Shown here: positions 12,557-17,327 of the stretch, piece by piece
Layout of the letters: every line of letters starts with the position of its first letter
Position numbering within the stretch: position 1 is the first letter of the stretch
Translations under genes and position numbers: made by a program
The notes under the pieces: model-generated
Told to the model about the DNA's origin: nothing
What the model saw: only the letters and a program-made list of their open reading frames with translations
Databases searched by the model: none
DNA from: an uncultured Candidatus Saccharibacteria bacterium
GTDB lineage: Bacteria > Patescibacteriota > Saccharimonadia > Saccharimonadales > Saccharimonadaceae
Length of the DNA stretch: 17,327 nucleotides
Direction: 5' to 3'
Assembly: GCA_945916045.1 (NCBI GenBank)
Contig: CAMEGH010000004.1
Coordinates: 1-17,327 of the forward strand

Positions 12557-13713
12557 TGAAGTACGATTCGTCTGATATTTTAACCTTTTTGCGCCTGTTT
12601 TATTTAGCTGACGACCAAACCATGCCGCGGCAAATTGAACGCATTGAAAAATCAAAACCGCACGAAAAAAACGTGCTTATTCGCTTTACGTTCAACAAAA
12701 AGAAGTACGCTATGCTGATCGACAGCGCCGCCGAAGACGACGTGCCGTACATTATGGAGCAAGTGGTCGAGCAGGGAATTCCGCACGAATATCAGCTGCT
12801 AGAAAACCCAAACGGCGATGGTTTTTTGACCTACGCCATGCCGTGGCGCGGCAAAGAAGGCTATTTGCTGGTGGACACCAAAGCAACCGGTACGCGCCTG
12901 GACGTTGCAATGGTGGAGCGCTTTGGCGAAAAATCGCGCAGCACGTACCAAAAGCTCATTAAACGCGGAGAAGTGCGGGTGAATGGCGCCGTGCAAACCA
13001 GCCCAAAACAGCTAGTGCATCCGGCTGATGAAATTACGCTCGAAGAAATCGCACCGGAACGAACCACTTTGCCGTACGACGTTATTTTTGAAGACGAAAA
13101 TGTGCTGGTGGTTAACAAACCTGCCGGCATGTTAACGCACGCTAAAGGTGCCATTGCCGAAGAGTTTACCGCAGCAGATATTATTAAGCCAAAAACAAGT
13201 TATAAGGCCGAAACAAATCGCCCGGGCATTGTGCACCGGCTTGATCGCGACACGAGCGGCGTGCTGCTAATGGTAAAAAACGACGAAACCGCATCGATGG
13301 TGCAGCGCCAATTTACCAACCGCAGCGTGAAAAAAGAATACATGGCTATCGTGAGCGGCCGCCCAGCGCAAAACGAAGCGCTGATCGACGTACCGATTGA
13401 GCGAAATCCTTCCGCGCCAAGCACCTTCCGCCCTGGCGTGAAAGGGAAGGAAGCGCAAACTGCCTACACCGTATTGAGTGGAAACGACGCGCACACTTTA
13501 CTGCAATTGCGGCCAAAAACTGGGCGCACCCACCAATTGCGCGTGCATACGCAACATATTGGCGTGCCAATTTTGGGCGATCGCGTCTACGGGACGGAAG
13601 CCGCCGACCGCATGTATTTGCACGCTAGCCGGCTTGAACTAACGCTGCCAGGCGGCGTTCGTAAGGTGTTTGAAGCGCCATTGCCGCCAAGCTTTCAGGA
13701 ACAGTTAGCGTGA
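12556..13713 (+). CDS. RluA-family RNA pseudouridine synthase with extra N-terminal domain
   Basis: RluA-family enzymes turn uridine into pseudouridine in rRNA or tRNA. The 385-aa protein has an S4 RNA-binding domain at about 111-165 (TRLDVAMVERFGEKSRSTYQ, KLIKRGEVRVNG). The catalytic domain follows (YDVIFEDENVLVVNKPAGML, then HRLDRDTSGVLLMVKN with catalytic Asp230, then RTHQLRVHTQHIGVPILGD). Residues 1 to about 105 are additional and not part of the usual architecture. They contain DILTFLRLFYLADD and a strand-rich stretch (NVLIRFTFNKKKYAMLIDSA). The TAATG junction with trpS supports this long start. Which RNA site is modified is unknown. It ends in TGA, overlapping the next GTG. Confidence 0.93.
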   Translation: MKYDSSDILTFLRLFYLADDQTMPRQIERIEKSKPHEKNVLIRFTFNKKKYAMLIDSAAEDDVPYIMEQVVEQGIPHEYQLLENPNGDGFLTYAMPWRGKEGYLLVDTKATGTRLDVAMVERFGEKSRSTYQKLIKRGEVRVNGAVQTSPKQLVHPADEITLEEIAPERTTLPYDVIFEDENVLVVNKPAGMLTHAKGAIAEEFTAADIIKPKTSYKAETNRPGIVHRLDRDTSGVLLMVKNDETASMVQRQFTNRSVKKEYMAIVSGRPAQNEALIDVPIERNPSAPSTFRPGVKGKEAQTAYTVLSGNDAHTLLQLRPKTGRTHQLRVHTQHIGVPILGDRVYGTEAADRMYLHASRLELTLPGGVRKVFEAPLPPSFQEQLA

Positions 13714-14456
13714 AATATCTGCCTCAATCGCTGATTGTGGCGGCAGAACGAGGCCAGGATTTAGCCGAAATTGGCCGTTCGTTTGCGACCGAAAAAAACG
13801 ATCATGTAATTGAGCTGCTGGAGCATAAGAAAGAAAACGGCACGACCGTTGGTATTTTTGTTGATGACATTCGTATGTTACGCGAACTTGTGCGCACCGC
13901 TAAAAAAGGCACCCGCACACTGGTAATTATTGCTGACGCCGCCAAAATGCAAATTGGCGCACAAAATGCGCTGCTAAAACTACTAGAAGAGCCACGCGAA
14001 AATTTGCACTTGCTGTTGGTGACGCCAGCGCCCGAGCAGCTCTCGGTAACAATTCTGTCGCGCTGCCAGCGCATAAACGCAAATAGCGCAAACGCAATCG
14101 AAATTCCGGCAGAAAAACGCGCAAAAATCGCGTTCATGGCGGGCGATAATCAAGCAGAAATGAACAAACTCGCTACCGATGAAAAGTACTTTGCCGCGCA
14201 ATCAGAATTGTTTGAACAGGCAAAAATCTTTTTTGGCGCAAAAAAATATCAACGATTGACGGTGATTTCTGGCGTTAAAGATTCGCGCGATAAAGCGCTG
14301 GAACTTTTACGCGCCTCGCTTGCATTTGGCAATTTTATGTTGCGTTCTAATCATTCGCCAAACCTGCAACAACAAGTAAAACGCCTGCTTGAAGCCGACG
14401 ACGCAATTCGCAAAAACGGTAATGTTCGGCTTTGGCTGCTAAAAACTGTGGTATAA
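13710..14456 (+). CDS. DNA polymerase III delta-prime-like subunit (AAA+ without Walker A)
   Basis: Clamp-loader delta-prime subunits help load the sliding clamp and often lack ATPase activity. This 248-aa protein begins at GTG 13710, overlapping the TGA of the rluA-like gene. Family marks are the block GTRTLVIIADAAKMQIGAQN with NALLKLLEEP and the sensor/SRC region TPAPEQLSVTILSRCQRIN. The usual N-terminal P-loop (GxxGxGKT) is missing; the matching place reads AAERGQDLAEIGRSFA. The protein is also much shorter than the roughly 330-aa E. coli protein, so the C-terminal collar domain is reduced. holB is the nearest named gene, but I leave the symbol blank. Its stop lies inside the -10 box of the next gene. 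Confidence 0.8.
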   Translation: MKYLPQSLIVAAERGQDLAEIGRSFATEKNDHVIELLEHKKENGTTVGIFVDDIRMLRELVRTAKKGTRTLVIIADAAKMQIGAQNALLKLLEEPRENLHLLLVTPAPEQLSVTILSRCQRINANSANAIEIPAEKRAKIAFMAGDNQAEMNKLATDEKYFAAQSELFEQAKIFFGAKKYQRLTVISGVKDSRDKALELLRASLAFGNFMLRSNHSPNLQQQVKRLLEADDAIRKNGNVRLWLLKTVV

Positions 14457-14457
14457 T
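14449..14457 (+). promoter_or_regulatory. Extended -10 of the TPR gene, overlapping the upstream stop codon
   Basis: TGG TATAAT (14449-14457) contains the TAA stop (14454-14456) of the delta-prime gene. Seven bases on, the predicted start is 14464, one base before ATG 14465. There is no SD. Confidence 0.65.
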
Positions 14458-14464
14458 AGATTCG

Positions 14465-15154
14465 ATGTTTGGGTTATTTATTTTACTAATTATTGGCGGA
14501 ATTGTGCTGTTTCATCGGCAGACAATTACAGAGGTCGCATCAGAATCGACACTTAAATTTGCCGACAAATTAGACAAACTTTGGCAGATTGCGCAAGAAT
14601 CGCTTAAAGACCAAAAATACCTTCGCGCCGAAAAAGCGCTGCTCACAATTTTGCGCGTGGATGAGCGCAACGCCACCGCGTATAACCGTTTGGGAATTTT
14701 GTATGCCAAGCAGCAGGCGTATGACGACGCGATCTCTTGTTTTGAAATTGCCCAAAGCCTGGAACTTAGTGCCAGCAGCTTGCATAACGTCGGCTTGATT
14801 TATCTTGAAACCAAAAAATATACCAAGGCAGAGCTTGCGTTCAAGCAGGCGATTGAGCTCGGCCCAGAAGTTGCCTCGCGCCACATTGCGTACGCCAAGG
14901 TGCAGGAAAAGCTTGGTCGTCACAAAAAGATGCTCGAATCGCTTGAGTACGCCCTCACGCTCGAAAAAACGCCGCAAGTTTTGCGTATTTTGGCAGACGC
15001 CTACGAAACCGCCGGTCAGCCGGAAAAGGCCGAGCATTTGCGCGAAGAAGTCGAAGCAATGCTTGCGCCGCGCCCTGCAAAAGTTGTGGCAAGTTCGGCT
15101 ACGCCACAAAAGAAAGTACAGCTGACGAAAAAGCGTTCACGTAAGGTGATGTAG
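14465..15154 (+). CDS. Membrane-anchored TPR-repeat protein
   Basis: The frame extends upstream to 14432, but ATG 14465 is chosen because it begins a clean N-terminal membrane anchor (MFGLFILLIIGGIVLFHRQ, residues 1-19) and follows the -10 box. The 229-aa protein then has helical repeats from about residue 38 to 195. TPR-like units with the W/L-G-Y-A-F-A-P spacing are visible in AYNRLGILYAKQQAYDDAI, SLHNVGLIYLETKKYTKAEL, and weaker copies after it. The tail is basic and low-complexity (KKVQLTKKRSRKVM). The repeats probably face the cytoplasm if the short N-terminus is outside, or the outside if reversed; the basic tail favours cytoplasmic. TPR proteins act as binding scaffolds; the partner is unknown. 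Confidence 0.85.
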   Translation: MFGLFILLIIGGIVLFHRQTITEVASESTLKFADKLDKLWQIAQESLKDQKYLRAEKALLTILRVDERNATAYNRLGILYAKQQAYDDAISCFEIAQSLELSASSLHNVGLIYLETKKYTKAELAFKQAIELGPEVASRHIAYAKVQEKLGRHKKMLESLEYALTLEKTPQVLRILADAYETAGQPEKAEHLREEVEAMLAPRPAKVVASSATPQKKVQLTKKRSRKVM

Positions 15155-15181
15155 CTCGCCACAAAACTTAATTTGTATTCT

Positions 15182-15210
15182 AAAAAGTTAAAACCCCTTG
15201 TCAAAAGGGG
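15182..15210 (-). terminator. Rho-independent terminator of the tRNA pair
   Basis: On the minus strand CCCCTT / AAGGGG forms a 6-bp stem with a TTGAC loop followed by TTTTAACTTTTT. It lies 10 bases beyond the tRNA-Tyr CCA end. Confidence 0.85.
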
Positions 15211-15219
15211 CGCTAACTC

Positions 15220-15304
15220 TGGTGCTGGAAGTAGGACTCGAACCTACGAAGCCATACGGCGGGAGATTTACAGTCTCCTGTGATTGCCACTACACGATTC
15301 CAGC
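15220..15304 (-). tRNA. tRNA-Tyr (anticodon GTA)
   Basis: On the minus strand the acceptor stem GCTGGAA pairs with TTCCAGC, followed by discriminator A and an encoded CCA (15220-15222). The anticodon stem GGAGA/TCTCC encloses CTGTAAA, giving GTA. The T-arm is GTAGG TTCGAGT CCTAC. A long variable arm (GCC GTAT GGC) is present, as expected for bacterial tRNA-Tyr. Confidence 0.95.
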
Positions 15305-15323
15305 GCGTAATGATTCATAAATG

Positions 15324-15400
15324 TGGAGCCGCTTCACGGATTCGAACCGTGGACCTACTGTTTACAAAACAGTTGCTCTAACCAGCTGAGCTAAAGCGGC
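15324..15400 (-). tRNA. tRNA-Thr (anticodon TGT)
   Basis: On the minus strand the acceptor GCCGCTT pairs with AAGCGGC, then discriminator T and encoded CCA. The D-arm is GCTC/GAGC. The anticodon stem ACTGT/ACAGT holds TTTGTAA, giving TGT. The T-arm is CACGG TTCGAAT CCGTG. It is transcribed ahead of tRNA-Tyr, 19 bases apart, from the promoter at 15415-15443. Confidence 0.96.
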
Positions 15401-15414
15401 GTAACACGCTTTTC

Positions 15415-15443
15415 ATTATAGCAACCGCACGCGCAAAACGCAA
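15415..15443 (-). promoter_or_regulatory. Promoter of the tRNA-Thr/tRNA-Tyr pair
   Basis: On the minus strand TTGCGT (15438-15443), 17 bp, TGC-extended TATAAT (15415-15420). The predicted start near 15408 leaves a leader of about 8 nt before the tRNA. The -35 begins in one arm of the inverted repeat at 15441-15483. Confidence 0.75.
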
Positions 15444-15483
15444 TATCTTTCTACAGATTGAAATGACTGAGCCAAAGATATTG
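15441..15483. repeat. Perfect 10-bp inverted repeat between divergent promoters
   Basis: CAATATCTTT (15441-15450) and AAAGATATTG (15474-15483) are exact inverted copies, 23 bp apart. Read outward, each arm is AAAGATATTG and its final TTG is the start of a -35 box: TTGCGT for the tRNAs and TTGACT for the 15516 gene. This suggests a shared regulator or matched upstream element. Confidence 0.7.
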
Positions 15484-15509
15484 ACTTATTTTTAAAATAG
15501 TGCTATAGT
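15481..15509 (+). promoter_or_regulatory. Leaderless consensus promoter of the 15516 gene
   Basis: TTGACT (15481-15486), 17 bp, TGC-extended TATAGT (15504-15509). Seven bases on from the -10 is 15516, the A of the start codon. Confidence 0.85.
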
Positions 15510-15515
15510 AAAACT

Positions 15516-15836
15516 ATGATTGAAGTTATCAAAAAAGCACTTAACGAATGGAGCACTACTACCGATGGTCGCGAAAAGCTGCAGCACACGTACGTATTTG
15601 CGGCTCTAAGCCTTGTATTGGCGGCAGGAATTGTCGGGCTCGTAAATTATGATTTGGGCCAGAAAATCTTGCTGGTGGCAATTTTGGCGGTCGCGATGTT
15701 TTTTGTGAACTCGGTGGCGTGGGCGCTATTGCAGTCGTTCGTGTTACTTAAACTTGGCGCAGATAAAGCTGCCGAGAAAATCGCAGCAGAACCTGCCAAA
15801 CCGGCAACTACCAAGAAAAAAGCGGCCAAAAAATAG
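15516..15836 (+). CDS. Small membrane protein with Lys/Ala-rich tail, 106 aa
   Basis: I do not recognise a family. After a charged N-terminus (MIEVIKKALNEWSTTTDGRE) there are two hydrophobic segments: about residues 26-43 (VFAALSLVLAAGIVGLV) and 50-77 (KILLVAILAVAMFFVNSVAW and following). A low-complexity basic tail follows (PAKPATTKKKAAKK). Size, the terminal lysines and the amphipathic start are slightly reminiscent of SecE, but the SecE signature is absent. Two membrane passes put both ends on one side, probably the cytoplasm. It has a consensus leaderless promoter, and its last codons and stop lie within its own terminator. Confidence 0.8.
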   Translation: MIEVIKKALNEWSTTTDGREKLQHTYVFAALSLVLAAGIVGLVNYDLGQKILLVAILAVAMFFVNSVAWALLQSFVLLKLGADKAAEKIAAEPAKPATTKKKAAKK

Positions 15837-15845
15837 CCGCTTTTT
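15817..15845 (+). terminator. Terminator embedded in the 3' end of the 15516 gene
   Basis: AAAAAGCGGC (15817-15826) pairs with GCCGCTTTTT (15836-15845), a 10-bp perfect stem ending in TTTTT. The ascending arm encodes the Lys/Ala tail; the TAG stop (15834-15836) runs from the loop into the first base of the descending arm. Confidence 0.9.
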
Positions 15846-15861
15846 GTAACGCATAAAATTA

Positions 15862-15906
15862 TAAGCAAAAGAAAAGGCCACGCATATGCAATACACGCGC
15901 GGCTTT
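15862..15906 (-). terminator. Probable terminator of the 15915-16073 gene
   Basis: On the minus strand AAAGCCGCGC pairs with GCGTGGCCTTT (one bulged C, one G.U), followed by TTCTTTTGC. It starts about 10 bases after the stop codon. Confidence 0.6.
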
Positions 15907-15914
15907 GTCCAAAT

Positions 15915-16073
15915 CTACAGTCGCTTAACGAGCTGATGATAGCGAACAAGTCCTTCGTCCTCCGCCAGTATCAACTTTCTGCAAACGGGCGCCACAAGGC
16001 GTTTTTGCATATTTTTGTTGAGCTTAAGTGCTTTTGCGATCGATTCTGCCGCTGATTTGTCGAGCATTTGCAT
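15915..16073 (-). CDS. Small hypothetical protein, 52 aa
   Basis: ATG at 16071-16073 opens a 52-residue frame ending at TAG 15915-15917. The sequence MQMLDKSAAESIAKALKLNK, NMQKRLVAPVCRKLILAEDE and GLVRYHQLVKRL is basic and almost entirely helical in character, with one Cys. Support comes from its sensible composition, a -10 box (TGG-extended TACACT, 16080-16085) placed exactly 7 bases from the ATG, and a downstream terminator. There is no SD. It is transcribed away from the 16103 gene, 29 bp between the two start codons. Family and role are unknown; a small DNA- or RNA-binding protein is possible. Confidence 0.6.
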   Translation of the reverse strand: MQMLDKSAAESIAKALKLNKNMQKRLVAPVCRKLILAEDEGLVRYHQLVKRL

Positions 16074-16079
16074 ACTTTT

Positions 16080-16096
16080 AGTGTACCACCTACAAT
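16080..16096. promoter_or_regulatory. Symmetric divergent leaderless promoter pair
   Basis: On the minus strand TGG-extended TACACT (16080-16085) ends 7 bases from ATG 16073. On the plus strand TACAAT (16091-16096) ends 7 bases from ATG 16103. The two -10 boxes are 5 bp apart. The -35 position of each falls on the start codon region of the other gene, so polymerase could occupy only one at a time. Confidence 0.6.
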
Positions 16097-16102
16097 AACA
16101 GT

Positions 16103-16255
16103 ATGGAATTTATGGCGTTCGTTGTTTGTTTGGTGATTATTTGGGCAGTAATGCGCGCAAGCCGTGGCAGTTCGGTGCCAAAAACGCCTGAAAACGAGCG
16201 CAAAACGGATGAGCATATTGCGGTTGTTTTGCCGACGATTGACGGAGATAAATAA
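16103..16255 (+). CDS. Small single-pass membrane protein, 50 aa
   Basis: ATG 16103 to TAA 16253-16255 encodes 50 residues. The first part is a membrane segment (MEFMAFVVCLVIIWAVMRA, residues 1-19). It is followed by a charged soluble part (RGSSVPKTPENERKTDEHI) and AVVLPTIDGDK. No family is recognised. The -10 box TACAAT is placed to start the message on the ATG, and there is no SD. The stop codon overlaps the ATG of a 23-codon frame (TAATG). A topology with the charged tail inside is likely from the Arg residues after the segment. Confidence 0.6.
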   Translation: MEFMAFVVCLVIIWAVMRASRGSSVPKTPENERKTDEHIAVVLPTIDGDK

Positions 16256-16326
16256 TGCAAACGTTCACGCAAAAACGAAAGAATAATGTTGAAAACCTAC
16301 ATAGGCGGCTAGATTTACAAAAATGA
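16255..16326 (+). CDS. Possible 23-aa basic peptide, TAATG-coupled
   Basis: ATG 16255-16257 shares its A with the stop of the 50-aa gene. The frame reads MQTFTQKRKNNVENLHRRLD followed by LQK and ends at TGA 16324-16326. TAATG junctions occur at several certain gene pairs in this window (rpsE/rplO, rplQ/rplM, trpS/rluA-like), so coupling is credible. At this size chance remains likely. No SD is needed for such coupling. Confidence 0.3.
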   Translation: MQTFTQKRKNNVENLHRRLDLQK

Positions 16327-16331
16327 TATGC

Positions 16332-16363
16332 TATAATACTATAAAGCATTCGCGTGCTATATT
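16332..16363 (+). promoter_or_regulatory. Promoter region of tRNA-Thr (GGT), two -10 candidates
   Basis: TGC-extended TATAAT (16332-16337) and TGC-extended TATATT (16358-16363) lie in tandem. The second would start transcription near 16370, 6 bases before the tRNA; the first near 16344. Neither has a good -35. Confidence 0.6.
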
Positions 16364-16375
16364 GTAATTAGTTGC

Positions 16376-16450
<75 letters not shown>

Positions 16451-16461
16451 TAAGATTATTC

Positions 16462-16488
16462 ACCGCCTTGAAAGGGCGGTTTTTCTTT
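16462..16488 (+). terminator. Rho-independent terminator of tRNA-Thr (GGT)
   Basis: ACCGCC / GGCGGT stem (6 bp) with a TTGAAAG loop, followed by TTTTCTTT. Confidence 0.9.
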
Positions 16489-16494
16489 GCGTAA

Positions 16495-16524
16495 CAAAAA
16501 ATCACCTCACGAATGAGGTGATTT
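16495..16524 (-). terminator. Rho-independent terminator of the RRM gene
   Basis: On the minus strand AAATCACCTCA / TGAGGTGATTT is an 11-bp perfect stem with a stable TTCG tetraloop, running into a T-rich end (TTTTTTG). It is back to back with the tRNA terminator. Confidence 0.95.
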
Positions 16525-16541
16525 CTATTCAGTTGAACGAA

Positions 16542-16847
16542 CTACCAGCTACGCTGACGGAAGCTGCCGCCGTTGTCGTCGCGACGCTGCGGGCGGTCTT
16601 CTTTTGGTTTCGCCAACACAACTTTGATCGCGCGACCATCAAGCTCTTGACCATCAAGTTGGTCGATTGCTTTTTGGTTGTTTGCTTCATCGGTAAATTC
16701 AACGAATGCAAAGCCACGTGAACGACCGGTTTCGCGGTCAGTAATTACACGGGCAGACTTTACTTCGCCAATTTGCTCGAAAAATGCTTTTACGCTGTCG
16801 TCTGCACTTGCATACGCAAGGCTCGTTACGAAAAGATTTTGTGCCAT
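16542..16847 (-). CDS. RRM-domain RNA-binding protein
   Basis: A single RNA recognition motif protein of 101 aa, like the small glycine-rich RRM proteins of cyanobacteria and other bacteria. RNP2 is LFVTSL (5-10) and RNP1 is RGFAFVEF (44-51), with the aromatic residues that stack on RNA. The fold runs from about 3 to 80 and ends IKVVLAKPKE. A short Arg/Gly tail follows (DRPQRRDDNGGSFRQRSW). The SD AAGGAG lies upstream of the ATG. The predicted leader of about 99 nt contains a GGCAT/ATGCC hairpin; long leaders are common in cold-inducible RNA-binding protein genes, which is only an analogy here. It is divergent from the YajQ gene. Confidence 0.93.
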   Translation of the reverse strand: MAQNLFVTSLAYASADDSVKAFFEQIGEVKSARVITDRETGRSRGFAFVEFTDEANNQKAIDQLDGQELDGRAIKVVLAKPKEDRPQRRDDNGGSFRQRSW

Positions 16848-16952
16848 TTTTTGGAATCTCCTTAATTATCTATCTGTCAGATCGACCTTTTGTACGCATT
16901 AAGAGAATTTCTACCTGGCACAAGGGCATGTTTTATGCCTCTGATCTCACTT

Positions 16953-16961
16953 AGTATACCA
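16953..16961 (-). promoter_or_regulatory. Extended -10 of the RRM gene
   Basis: On the minus strand TGG TATACT (16953-16961); no good -35 is seen. Predicted start is near 16946, leaving a leader of about 99 nt with a small hairpin (16925-16939). Confidence 0.6.
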
Positions 16962-17021
16962 TTGATATGTTTTTTGCGCTAGCACATACTGATAAAGCAA
17001 ACGTGCTACTGTGGTGTACTT

Positions 17022-17050
17022 TTTACTCAACACCGCATAACTGATATACT
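17022..17050 (+). promoter_or_regulatory. Promoter of the YajQ-family gene
   Basis: TTTACT (17022-17027), 17 bp, TGA-extended TATACT (17045-17050). Predicted start is near 17057, with AAAAGGAG as SD. Just upstream is an inverted repeat TAGCAC (16980-16985) / GTGCTA (17003-17008). Confidence 0.75.
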
Positions 17051-17068
17051 ATCCAAAAGGAGATTCAC

Positions 17069-17327
17069 ATGGCAAACTTTAGTTTCGACATCGTATCAGA
17101 TTACGACAAAGCAGAAATGAATAACGTGTTTCAGCAGGCCGAGAAGGAAATCGCCAGCCGCTACGACTTCAAGGGCACGCCCGCCAGCATTGAATGGCTG
17201 AAAGACAAAGAGGGTATTAGGGTGGTTGGCAGCAACGAATGGCAGGTTGATGCCGTGCTGGATATTGTGCGCAAAAAGCTAGCCGCACGCGAGGTAAGTA
17301 GTAAAGTGCTTGATCTTGAAAACGAAG
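17069..17327 (+). CDS. YajQ family (UPF0234) nucleotide-binding protein, 3' end outside window
   Basis: The first 86 codons are present. MANFSFDIVSDYDKAEMNNV, EIASRYDFKGTPASIEW, RVVGSNEWQVDAVLDIV and the K-rich segment after it follow the YajQ family closely. The full protein is usually about 160 aa with two alternating RRM-like folds. Members bind nucleic acids or cyclic di-GMP in some species; the ligand here is unknown. The SD AAAAGGAG sits before ATG 17069. It is divergent from the RRM gene, and both SD regions share AAGGAGATTC. The start and frame are certain; only the 3' part is missing. Confidence 0.93.
   Translation, partial: MANFSFDIVSDYDKAEMNNVFQQAEKEIASRYDFKGTPASIEWLKDKEGIRVVGSNEWQVDAVLDIVRKKLAAREVSSKVLDLENE

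Noticed and set aside
15516..15836. Identification of the 106-aa membrane protein as SecE
   Set aside because: SecE has a conserved cytoplasmic segment before a single C-terminal membrane helix. Here two hydrophobic segments are followed by a basic tail, and no nusG lies nearby.

Overview
The window looks like part of the genome of a reduced bacterium of the Patescibacteria/CPR radiation, most likely Candidatus Saccharibacteria (TM7). This is an inference. It rests on the ribosomal protein order, on rpsE running straight into rplO with no rpmD (uL30) between them (loss of L30 is a described CPR trait), on the lack of adk and map between secY and infA, on very short intergenic spaces, and on many small unrecognised proteins. 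UGA is read as stop where it can be judged (the rluA-like gene ends in TGA), which argues against the UGA-recoding CPR lineages.

Layout. Positions 1-1435 hold the tail of a small membrane protein on + and three small, unrecognised genes on -. Two of these have clear promoters and Shine-Dalgarno (SD) sites; the third is a well-formed reading frame without a normal start codon. Positions 1595-3567 are rplF-rplR-rpsE-rplO, with their own leader and a strong terminator. secY follows with its own promoter and a possible 13-codon leader peptide, then a class-F-like sortase. Positions 6022-10020 are a compact infA-rpmJ-rpsM-rpsK-rpsD-rpoA-rplQ-rplM-rpsI unit ending in a strong terminator. Next come an orphan 126-aa protein with a consensus promoter, an alpha/beta hydrolase, and trpS / rluA-like / DNA polymerase III delta-prime-like genes with overlapping ends, then a membrane-anchored TPR protein. 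From 15155 on are three tRNA genes (Tyr-GTA and Thr-TGT on -, Thr-GGT on +), several small proteins absent from a simple long-ORF list, an RRM RNA-binding protein on - and the start of a YajQ-family gene.

The main theme is translation: ribosomal proteins, IF-1, the RNA polymerase alpha subunit, the translocon, a tRNA synthetase, an RNA modification enzyme and tRNAs.

The most striking signal is in transcription and translation starts. In eight genes the -10 box sits so that the predicted transcript starts at, or within about 9 nt of, the start codon, with no room for an SD. In five of them the expected start site falls on the A of the ATG or one base before it. The ribosomal and several other genes instead have leaders and SD sites. 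Other notable points are a symmetric divergent pair of leaderless small genes (16073/16103), a perfect 10-bp inverted repeat that places identical upstream blocks over the -35 boxes of a divergent tRNA/membrane-protein pair (15441-15483), and an L36 with all four zinc ligands replaced.
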